From Turnera subulata (Eukaryota > Streptophyta > Magnoliopsida > Malpighiales > Passifloraceae): a stretch of 64,000 nucleotides of DNA. Location of the stretch: the NCBI GenBank assembly GCA_028386065.3, contig JAKUCV010001134.1:33065-97064 (forward strand). The letters run 5' to 3'. The position numbers and the translations under genes were made by a program. The notes below the pieces were generated by a model. It had not been told where the DNA came from. It saw only the letters and a program-made list of their open reading frames with translations, and ran no database searches. Position 1 is the stretch's first letter. Each line of letters starts with the position of its first letter. This document shows, in pieces, positions 55,490-64,000 of this stretch.

Positions 55490-55507
55490 TAAAACTCTGT
55501 CAAAGAT

Positions 55508-55952
55508 CAAAAGTTTTTTTAAAAAAAACTTGCCCACCCACATCTACGGCCTCATAAGGGGAAAAAAAAGAGAAAGAGCTTAAAATTGGTGCAAGGGAGC
55601 CACACGGCACATCACCAAGCTCCCTTGCACCAACTTTAATATTATTACATAGATGATTATGCTCATACTTGGAATGGATGACATTCTTTCTTGATGTTCA
55701 AATCCCCAGCATCCTCACTTAAAACATACAACTATTTTAACTTGAGTTTGTAAGTTGTTAACTATTCCATTTCATTGGGAATGTTTACAGTCTATGCTTA
55801 AGCAACTAATAATGTCAACTTGACTTTGTAATTGTAAATTTAACCAAGTTCAAGCTCGGCTTGTTTTTGTCTTATGCCTAGATACGAAGATCAATCCCGA
55901 CTCATTAGGATTTTGGTTGGCTCAAGTTCAGGTCTTGTAGTTAATCTTGTTG
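55508..55952. repeat. Intergenic, with a small hairpin and a duplicated segment
   Basis: 55586-55600 and 55619-55633 form a perfect 15-bp inverted repeat (TTGGTGCAAGGGAGC) with an 18-base loop. 55655-55815 repeats 34725-34930. No gene seen. Confidence 0.6.
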
Positions 55953-55960
55953 AGTTATAA

Positions 55961-56525
55961 ATAGACCTGGCAATTCGTGTTGTCGTGTCGAGTTGAACAG
56001 GTAAACGGGTTTCGATTTTTCAACCCAACCCGACCCGACCCATTTAATAATCGTATAGTGTCATGTCCAACCCGTTTATTTTTTTTCATGTTCGTGTTGA
56101 CCCACGGGTTACCTATTAAATCTAAAAATCCTAAAAATCAGTTTAAAATTTGTCTAGTCATTGTGTTTTTCAAGCAAATAGGAATACAATTAGAATTTTT
56201 CATTTAATAAATAAAATGATAAATTATAGAATCATAATCTGATAATATTTTAAAGCATTTATAAAATTATTTTTTGATAATTTTAATAACTTTGGTTTTA
56301 AATATTAAAATAGTCTTATATTAAAACAGTAAAATATCTATACCTTAAATATAATCGGGCCATAAACAAGTACCCATCGGGTTGGGGGATCAACCTGCGA
56401 TCTGACCTGCTAACTTTCGTGTCGACCCATTTAGCTAAACGGGTCAAAACTTTCTGACTTATACCTGCTAATTTCGTGCCGGGTTCTTGTCAGGTTGTCC
56501 TGTCAATACCCATTTCGCTAGGTGT
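55961..56525. mobile_element. hAT-type MITE, 565 bp
   Basis: An exact 8-bp duplication AGTTATAA (55953-55960 and 56526-56533) flanks the insert. The ends are imperfect inverted repeats: ATAGACCTGGCAATTCGTG on the left and ACACCTAGCGAAATGGGTA on the right read in reverse complement. There is no transposase. 8-bp duplications are the mark of the hAT superfamily. Internal sequence has repeated CGGGT/ACCCG words (AACCCGACCC). Confidence 0.75.
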
Positions 56526-56533
56526 AGTTATAA

Positions 56534-57149
56534 TAGTTACAACTCATGTTCGTGATAAAAAGTTATGAAAGCTTTATTAAGTATTATATCAAATAAAATA
56601 CTAAAGTTGGAATTCGTCTATGTTGGATTTTAGCTTCTTTCATCTATCTGTTTACCCTAATTGGCCTATTTTGGTCCATCTCGCCGGAATCCGGTGGAAA
56701 AAGTTGACGTGTAATTTTTTCCCGGCGCCACGTCAACATATGTGGAACCAATATGTCAGGTTGAACATATGTGGAACCAACATGTCAAGTAGAACACCAT
56801 CATTAAGTCAAGTAGAAATTGGAAGACAATTTCTTCTGACTTTTTTGAACCTTTTTTCTTACTTGTTATCCAATCCATCGTCCATCCATCTTTTTTTTTC
56901 TTATCATCATGTCAAATTGTAGCGTTTACTTTTTATAATCAATTTTTTTCATTATTTTTTTAAATAATAAATGATTTTTTATTAATTTAATAATTTTTAC
57001 CTTTTTATACAAATATTTGTATTATTCAATTATTTAAATAGAAATTATGGTATTTTTTTAAAAAAATTAAATTTTTCTATTCTAGTTTACTTTCTTCTTC
57101 ATACACATAAATCAAATATATATTAGTATTGATAACATATTGTATTTTT
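56534..57149. other. Intergenic, AT-rich
   Basis: A 29-bp unit ACATATGTGGAACCAAYATGTCA is tandemly repeated at about 56737-56795. Otherwise nothing recognised. Confidence 0.4.
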
Positions 57150-57678
57150 CTTACCACAAATAACAATTCAGGACCCTGCCCCTTGGTCTAGCTAAGGACC
57201 TTGAGTAAGCATGTCATTCAGCTAAGGACCAAGAGGAGATAGATCATTCAGCTAAGTGGTATAAGAAGACACACGAAAAATGCTCATATAAATAACAAAG
57301 CGTTAGAAAAATCTAACGATTATGTCTTAATGTTAGCAGGAGCTGAGAGCCCTTTAGCTACTACTGCTCCACCTACTTTCTCTTATAAATAGGGAGCTTG
57401 GGTAAGCCTTTCAACACAAAAAAGAGAGGGCAGAAGAAACTCACTCTCACCCACTCTCCCCTCAATGTTATCTCTAAATAGCCCCATTCTCTCACTTAGG
57501 CATCGAAGGGTCCTTGAGGTCACAACCCAAGGCATCCCAAGCCCTATTCCTTTCTTTCTTCTTGTAGACCAATTCTCCAGGACGTGGTTGATACAAGAAG
57601 GACCTGCCAGAAGTAAGAAGCATTCTACCAAGACTGAGGGCAAGTGGATCAAACACATCGGAAATCACGTATTTTAAC
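57150..57678 (+). repeat. Gypsy-type LTR, copy 2, with primer site
   Basis: Homologous to 32650-33189. It is followed at 57681-57698 by TGGCACCATCTATGGGGA, a gypsy-type primer-binding site, proving that this is a 5' LTR. About 250 bp of leader follow and then LINE sequence starts, so the element is truncated. Confidence 0.7.
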
Positions 57679-57698
57679 TTTGGCACCATCTATGGGGA

Positions 57699-57980
57699 CC
57701 TAAACAAAAAGCCATAGCTTAAACCCTAAGCAATCAGGTCTAACAAGAACGACCGATCCATCAACTTCTAGGACACAAGACACCAGACACCGGAGGTACT
57801 CCAGTTACCGAAGGTACTGTAACTACTGGAGGACTTTCGATCGACATAGGAGCTCTGACCACCAATCTAGCCCTTAGCACTTAGTTCCTGGGTGGAGGAA
57901 CCAAAGGCACCATGATCTACACTAGCCTTTCTTGTTAGCCATGCCAGGACATAATAGCGCTTGCTGAGTTTATGAATTTC
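57699..57980 (+). other. Leader remnant of the gypsy element
   Basis: Sequence between the primer site and the LINE junction, with no recognisable gag. Confidence 0.4.
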
Positions 57981-58470
57981 AAGGGTAGCGAGCAAGATCG
58001 ATAGAGCCTTTTTTTGATCCAAATTGGTTTACTCTCTTTCCCTCAATCAAATTATGGGCTGAGAGTAAAGGTGATTCAGACCATTGTTCGATTGTACTAG
58101 CACAGAATCAGCTAAAGTGGGGAGCTCGCTTTTTCAGGTTTCTGAATTGTTGGATGTCGCATAAGGGTTTTTATGTACCAATCAAGATGATGTGGCTTGA
58201 CACTTGTAATCAATATCCAGGGATGTCTAGTTTGATACGAAAACATGGTTTTCTAAAAAACTCATTGTACGAGTGGAACAAATCTATTTTCGGAAATGTT
58301 GTAGAAGGGATCAAGGAGTTGGAGGGAAGGATTGATACGTTGGATCGGATTATAGATCGTAGGAGCCTAACTCAAGAGGAGTCAAATTGGATGTTCCCTT
58401 GGAATTCTGACTTGTTCACGCACTGAAAGCAACATGAATGTCTTTAGAGTCAAAAATCATGGTTGGCCTG
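57981..58470 (+). pseudogene. LINE ORF2, part 1: end of endonuclease domain
   Basis: Around a stop at 58014 the sequence reads ASKIDRAFF, then DPNWFTLFPSIKLW and KGDSDHCSIVLAQNQ, the SDH block near the end of the plant L1 apurinic-type endonuclease. The frame then gives WGARFFRFLNCWMSHKGF and, at 58154-58426, NSLYEWNKSIFGNVVEGIKELEGRID. It ends at 58461-58470 in QKSWLAW, immediately at the solo LTR. The reading frame picks up again exactly at 60166 on the far side. Confidence 0.8.
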
Positions 58471-60160
58471 TGTGAGAACCCGACCCAAAATCACTTGGGC
58501 CTCCTCACCTATTTCTTTTCACCTTCATCCTCGGGTCAATCCCTTTTCAATGGAGTCGCAACCCAAATTTTATTGAGAACAAAATTTGGAGAAAAATTTT
58601 TGAATGACTCCTTTAGGCTACTAATCATAGCGAACCAAAGACATGGCCATTTCCGGCTTATTTCGTTGTATTTTATATTATAAAAACTGTAAAATATCTA
58701 TTGTATTTGTTGTAAAAGCCATCATAATAAAATCATCTTTTATTTTGGGCTATAAATTTCTATCCCTTTATTAATTTCGTTGATGAAAATAAATTTCAAT
58801 ATAATTAATGGGTATATATTAATATATTACAAAACGCTGAAAATCCCTTGCTATATCCGTTAGTAAAGGGCAGTTTTCTAGTAGTGTGGGATTCGGGCAT
58901 CATGGATTGAAAGGTGTTAGGCACCCATCCATATTGGGTCGAAACCTTATACAATTGAAGAACACATGTATGCCTTGTGCATGTGTTCAAGAGTGGAATC
59001 AAAGGAAACTAATAAGAAAGGGGAGGAGAAGAAGATTTGGCTTGCATCCCATTATGAAATTGAGACTACCTACGTACCTGAGTGACCGGAATCAAAGCCA
59101 CGTAGTTTTATACATGGCATCAACACACCATTTACATCATCAAAAGCATCATCAAACAATAAACAAAAGATCAAGCAAAAAGGGATTTAGTGTTACCTCT
59201 GTAGCCCTCCTCTAGCTCTTTGGATTGGGTTGTGTTCTCTACCCACCTTCTTGCCACTTCTAAGCTCAATGACTATCCCCCTCTTGATCTACCCTTGGTG
59301 TCTCCTTGTTGATGCTCCCCACGAAATTCCTCCAGAGTTTCTGCCTATAGAAAGATTTCTAAGCTTGGAGAAGTTGAGTTTCTTTAAACAACAAAGCTTA
59401 TGAGAGTGTGTGTGTAACGAGAGCTTGATCTCCTTGGATGTGAATTAGAGGTATTATTTATAGAGTTCTGGGGAGTGTAACGATCATTCACCTCGTAATG
59501 GTCAAGAATTTGGCCGAAAATCTTGGCCAAAACCATGTAGGATCGAAATAGAAACAAAATCGGGCAAAATATTAGCTTTTGGGCTCCCATGACCGCCAGG
59601 CCCGACGGTCATCCCGAGATGGCCGCCCGGCTCTTCCGGTTTCACGCGTTCTTTCTTTTTTTTGGCCCCGAATCCCCCTAGTGCCGCTCTAATTTGATAT
59701 AACCATGTAATCAACCCATAATCACCTAATTTAAGGATGATTTAACTCTGATTTTCCACGAAAATCAGAGCTAGAATTAGTCTGCTAGTAATGTGCTCAT
59801 GGGCCAACTAAGTCTGAGTTATCCATATTTCATCAACCTAGGCTCTAAATTTACTCCTAGCCCAAAAATAAATCATCTCAATATAATTGGGTTGAAATAA
59901 ATACGAAAGCCAAAATAAAGAGAATAGGACAATATTTTAATGAACTCGAACTTAATATATTTTTATCCTAAGATTAAATCATCTCATTAATCCTAAGGTT
60001 CAAACATATAAATCCCAATTCATAAAGTCTATGCATTCCCCTAAAATAAATTCTTAGTGTGTCTAGGCCAAAGATCAAATCATCTCATTAATCTTATGGT
60101 TTAGGCATACTCAAAATCTAAATTAGAGGAATATTTGCGGGTCAAATTTGGGTGTTCACA
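58471..60160 (-). mobile_element. Solo Tat-type LTR
   Basis: 1690 bp from TGTGAGAACCC to GGTGTTCACA, matching 4610-6189 in reverse orientation. It is flanked by GCCTG (58466-58470) and ACCTG (60161-60165), a 5-bp duplication with one mismatch. There is no internal region, so LTR-LTR recombination has removed the rest. A GC patch at 59588-59635 has ATGACCGCC words. CTATAAATAATACC at about 59452-59465 (minus strand) is a likely TATA box. Confidence 0.88.
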
Positions 60161-60561
60161 ACCTGGTTACAACTAGGCAATAAAAACTTAAGATTTTTTT
60201 TATCTTTCTGCTTGCAATAGGGGAAGACGAAATTTTATTCATCAAATCAAGGTTGATGGGAATATGTTGACGAACCCGAATGAGGTGAAGTAGGCGGCAA
60301 AGGGGTTTATTGAGGAGATGCACAAACCATTACAAGAGTCATGATTCAGGTGGGGTAATATACCTGTTAAAAGGATATTAGAGGAGAAACTATCTTGCTG
60401 GAATTGCCTTTAGTAAAGAAGAAGTAAACGGGGCAATTTGGGAGTGTGATGAGGACACGGCCCCGGGCATGGGAATTTATGATTAAGGATTTAATGGATC
60501 TTGTCAAGATGGCAGTTCTAACAAACGGGAGTCCTACGGAGGAGATCACTACATTCAAAGC
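60161..60561 (+). pseudogene. LINE ORF2, part 2: RT N-terminal portion
   Basis: Continues directly from part 1 with LQLGNKNLRFF, then after frame changes GRRNFIHQIKVDGNMLTNPNEV and FSKEEVNGAIWECDEDTAPG, the conserved start of LINE RT. A deletion of about 100 codons near 60475 removes the next blocks, including the first catalytic Asp region. Then VKMAVLTNGSPTEEITTFKA leads to the MITE insertion. Confidence 0.8.
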
Positions 60562-61646
60562 AATGACGGATTCACAGTGTAGCCAGTGTAGGCAAGTGAC
60601 TACATGGAATCTTTGGAAAACAAATTTATTACTATAGGAAGCAAATCTCCTATTATATAGATGAAGATATGAGTTGTAATTTATCATACTTGCCTACACT
60701 GAAATTTTTTTTTAAAAAAATTAATATGATAGGAAACAATTCTCTTATTATATTGATGAAGATATGAGATGTAATTTACCATTAAATCTCTAAAAAGATA
60801 TGAGTTGCAATTTAATTGAAATTATATTTATATTTTGTCTTTATCTTTCTTTTTCTGTACAAAAATTTTAATTTGCTTAGTTCTCGATGTGGTTGGAATT
60901 TATAACGTTGAATTGTATTTGGTAACTATTTTATTTTTTAAAGTAGAATTTTGGTGATCATCCTAATATATTCAGCTTGATTTTTTCCCTAACAAAAATC
61001 TGGGAACATACAAATATAAGATTTCCTTGCTAAACTTCAATTCTTTCCAAACTCAAAACTAAGTATAATTATTATTACAATACAATTTTAAAAAGCCCTC
61101 GTGAAGAATTTTAATATTTTTATAACTATATTTGATTACAATTCTTTTGGATAATACATCTAGCAATCTAATGATTTTATTATTTTGTATGTTAAAATAA
61201 TTCTATTGGAAATAGAAAGTTTAATGAAACAATGTTTTAAAAATTAATTTTTAAGAAATATAATAATTGCGTTGTTCAATTAATAGTTCAAAAATAAATT
61301 TTATTGGGTTTGTGCTTAAAGAGAATCAATTATATATTGGCGAGAAAAATACTATTTATATATTTATATATTGAAGGAATTCTTTTATACAAAAGTGACG
61401 TAAAGATTTAAAATATGATTTACAAGAAATTAATTTTAATATTTAATTTTAGCTTTTAGATTAAGTTAAATGGTTAATAATTGATGAACGGGTTATTTTA
61501 CAATTTATATCACACCAAAGGAGCAATATTCATTTTCCGTAATTATTAAATAATTCTTTGATTGATTATATATATATATATATATATATATAATAAATAA
61601 AATACTAAATTGCCTACACTGGAAATTATTTCTAGATCCATCCTTG
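60562..61646. mobile_element. Mutator-like MITE, 1085 bp
   Basis: An exact 9-bp duplication ATTCAAAGC (60553-60561 and 61647-61655) flanks it, the size typical of Mutator-like elements. Left and right ends share GGAT and then CCAGTGTAGGCAA in inverted orientation (60583-60595 and 61611-61623). The inside is very AT-rich, has no transposase, and includes a (TA)n run at 61569-61592. A segment of about 100 bp is duplicated (60630-60700 and 60725-60790: CTCYTATTATATWGATGAAGATATGAG). Confidence 0.82.
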
Positions 61647-62905
61647 ATTCAAAGCCCTCAAAAAAGGAGATTCATTGTCACCTTTCCTCCTTAATATTTG
61701 TGCTGAGGGTTTGGCTATATTAGTCAACCAAGCTGTGTCAAATGGACTCGTCTGAAAGGTGGATTTCTGTCAAGAGATGCCCTCTCTTATACAATTTGTT
61801 GATGACTCCTTACTCTTTTCACCGGACGACCTTTAGTCATTACTTAATTTGAAGAGAAGCTTAGGGTGCTTTGAAGTACTTTCCGGGCTGGGCATTAACT
61901 TTCAAAAGAGTAGCCATGTGGGTGTTAACTTCTCAGATTAAAGAACAAATGAGTTGGCGGGTTTGTTATTGAGTAAGGATGACCACCTTCCAATTTCTTA
62001 CCTTGGTTTGCCATTGGGAAAGAATATGAACAAGCTGAAAGCATGGGATCTAGTGATATCTCGGATCAAATCTCGCCTTCCTAGTTGGAGGGGTAAATTT
62101 CTATCTTTGGGAGGAAGAATCACTCTGATTCGGACTATTCTCAGTAATCTACCCATTTACTATCTTTCCTTGTTCAAAATTCCAATTGGTGTGGCGAAGA
62201 AGATTGCTTGTTTACAAAGGAGCTGTTTGTGGAGTGGTACAAGTGACAAGAGAAAAATGTGTCTTGTGACATGGGACAAGATATCTAAACCAAAACAGTG
62301 TAGTGGGTTGGGCGTAGAAAATGTTCTGGTCAAACATCGTTGCCTCCTTTTCAAATGGCTTTGGAGGTACATAAAGAGTGATTCATTTGCTCCTTAGACA
62401 CCTGTGTGGTACAATGTGGTTGAGAGAAATTATCTAGCATATTTGGACTCATCCTGGCCTATTTTTCTAGATCAAAGTTGTTCTAAGTTATGGAAGAATA
62501 TAATGAGGTCGGGGGATGAATATGTAAATGGAGTGGTGATGCTTAAGAAGAATGTGATGTTGGGAATAGGGGATGGGGCTAAGTGTAAATTCTGGTTAGA
62601 TAATTTGTGGGATGGTGGTCCACTGTTTAATTCTTTTCCCAGACTGCTTGCGGTTTCCATCAATAAATCGATAACAGTTAATGGGGTTTTAATGTGGAAT
62701 AATCGCAGTTGGGAAGTGGAATTGGAATGGAGGAGGAGGTTATATGCCAGGGAGGAGGAGGAATTAATTGCTCTTAAAAGGCAGATTATGAATATTAGGC
62801 TACTGATTAGTAGATGTAATGAGTGGATTTGGACCAAGTCCACGGAAGGTTCCATCTCTGTTAAATTAGGTTACTCCTTCCTGATGACACCTATCGACCT
62901 TAGTT
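61647..62905 (+). pseudogene. LINE ORF2, part 3: RT catalytic region and downstream
   Basis: Begins FKALKKGDSLSPFLLNICAEGLA, the block following the MITE target. It continues with FVDDSLLFSPDD, the catalytic Asp pair, and LGINFQKSSHVGVNFSD. The frames 61954-62397 and 62404-62910 give LPISYLGLPLGKN, SRLPSWRGKFLSLGGRITLI and IGDGAKCKFWLDNLW, which are standard thumb and connecting regions. Stops at 61755, 61833, 61940 and 62398 show decay. It ends in the early zf-RVT region (EWIWTKSTEGSISVKLGYSF) and is truncated at about 62905. Confidence 0.85.
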
Positions 62906-63630
62906 TATAGCATTATTGTGTGTGCAGGGTAGTAATGCGTAGACGTATGTGGCAGAAAAATAATTTATGTGTTTTTTTATTATTTTCTTGCCAAAGGAGG
63001 CGACAGAAATATTTTATGTTTTTTTTTTTTATTTTCAATTATATATAATAATAATTTAATTTTGGGTTGTTATTTAGATAATTTTGCACAATTTTAGAGG
63101 AGTATTATGATCAAATTTTATACAGAAAAAAATTATCATAGGAGATTACATATTATTCATTAATGTATGACACATCGCTCATTATTTTTTATATTTTGTT
63201 ATATTATTATTAAGTAAGGGTATCTTCGTCTTTCAATTCCAGTGCTGTTTTTTAATGAGTTCGTATTTTTGTATATAGTATAGATATTTAGATATATAGA
63301 TTAAGAAAAAAAATAAACGATAGTATTTAATTATTAGTGTGTTTCCTTTTCACATGGAGACTAAGTATTAAATTTTTATGGTTTCTCTTTCTTGCACGAG
63401 AATAATGGATAACCAATCTATATTTATTGAAATAATCAATACATTTAATGAAATAATCAACACATGGCAAGAGGGGATGAGCGACTGTTGTTGGCCACTG
63501 ACCAAGAGACCGTGGCTAGCATTCCTCAAACTAATATATTGTGTGGTTCCTTATCCAGTTATCCTTTATGATTACCAAATGAATGCTTTTAAAAACATAA
63601 TAAAAGAATAAACAAAGACAACACACTTTT
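62906..63630. other. Intergenic, AT-rich
   Basis: No gene seen. A phrase at 62893-62930 (ATCGACCTTAGTTTATAGCATTATTG) recurs at 63749-63775 (CTCGACCTTAATTTATAGGATTATTG). Confidence 0.45.
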
Positions 63631-63890
63631 TTTATTTATTCAACCACATCACAACATAGAAGCAAACCGGGCAATGTCATAGCATGCCCCTGATTGCTTC
63701 GACAGCTTTTCTTCGTTATAGGAACTCTTTTTTGATGCTAGTAGCTCGACCTTAATTTATAGGATTATTGCAAGTGCACTGTGCACACACACACACACAC
63801 GCAAACACATAAAGATATAGCACTATCAGTTCCCTAACGATCAATGTAGTGATCTCATTGAATCGTCTGGCATTCATTTCCAATACTACA
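63631..63890 (-). other. Probable 3' UTR of the knottin-like gene
   Basis: Downstream of the stop at 63891. It holds an (AC)n run at about 63784-63800 and an AATAAATAAAAAAA stretch at about 63632-63645 on the minus strand that could serve as a poly(A) signal. Confidence 0.4.
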
Positions 63891-63998
63891 TTATTTTTTT
63901 ACGCAGTACGAGCCCCCAAATGGAATCGGTTGGCAAATACCAGAGCAGCACTGTTCATTTTCCCAACAAAGGCCGGAAACTTTGCAAGCAAGCCTCTG
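63891..63998 (-). CDS. Knottin-like cysteine-rich peptide, C-terminal part (gene runs off window)
   Basis: On the minus strand from 63998 to a TAA at 63891-63893, 35 codons end in a block with six cysteines spaced C-x5-C-x5-CC-x3-C-x9-C. The core reads ENEQCCSGIC and the end GGSYCVKK. This is the cystine-knot spacing of small secreted plant peptides such as the Mj-AMP and PAFP-S antimicrobial knottins, in which CCSG-x-C is also common. Such proteins have a signal peptide upstream, and here it would lie beyond position 64000. Another frame is also open for 33 codons but has no such pattern. Too short for confident assignment, but the cysteine spacing is striking. A defence role is inference. 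Confidence 0.6.
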   Translation of the reverse strand, partial: QRLACKVSGLCWENEQCCSGICQPIPFGGSYCVKK

Positions 63999-64000
63999 AT

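Noticed and set aside
63378..63611. 77-codon ORF near the right end
   Set aside because: AT-rich, no motif, no promoter or signal peptide evident.

Overview
The window reads as nuclear DNA of a flowering plant, most likely a eudicot. The evidence is plant-type PPR genes, plant lineages of LTR retrotransposons (SIRE-, Tork-, Athila- and Tat-like), plant L1-type LINEs, Mutator and hAT miniature elements, and AT-rich intergenic DNA. I cannot name the species. About four fifths of the window is transposable-element sequence, much of it nested. There is no bacterial-style operon, rRNA, tRNA or CRISPR array that I can see.

Layout. 1-3.4 kb: an Athila integrase fragment (minus) and an Athila-like LTR. 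3.8-18.1 kb: a Tat-type gypsy element with LTR, primer-binding site, gag-protease and an antisense DUF7745-type ORF but no reverse transcriptase. It was split by a SIRE-like copia element (12039-17470) bounded by a perfect CACGG duplication. 18.1-23.0 kb: a 3'-truncated copia element, here called copia-2. 23.8-32.2 kb: two divergent PPR pseudogenes pushed apart by an intact Tork-type copia element (25980-31515, one 1333-codon ORF, AAAAG duplication). 33.2-38.5 kb: LINE remnants and one apparently intact small host gene (33883-34260, minus, with a TATA box). 38.6-54.4 kb: a complete but pol-deleted Athila element (TATTG duplication), itself split by a complete but decayed copia-2 element (41006-49148, AGGAG duplication). 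54.9-56.5 kb: a short poly(A)-tailed retroinsertion with an 18-bp duplication and a hAT-type MITE. 57.1-62.9 kb: a gypsy LTR and a LINE ORF2 broken by a solo Tat LTR and a Mutator-like MITE. 63.9-64.0 kb: on the minus strand, the cysteine-rich 3' end of a probable knottin peptide gene that runs off the window.

Most notable signal. The non-coding parts of several LTR elements hold arrays of short, family-specific, CpG-centred palindromes. The clearest is ACATCGATGT. It occurs as 20 and 19 sites in the two LTRs of the SIRE-like element, as 18 sites in the 5' leader of copia-2, and as a decayed array in the second copia-2 copy. Sites come in pairs offset by 20-21 bp. Pairs are spaced about 42, 52, 63 or 74 bp apart, so nearly every spacing is close to a multiple of the 10.5-bp DNA helical repeat. 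The Athila, Tat and Tork elements carry their own distinct motifs. What these arrays do cannot be told from sequence. Docking of an element- or host-encoded dimeric protein (anti-silencing, enhancer or silencing) and RNA hairpin or dimerisation functions are both open.

Host genes are few: two broken PPR genes, one intact small protein of unknown function, and the partial knottin gene. No pathway links them.
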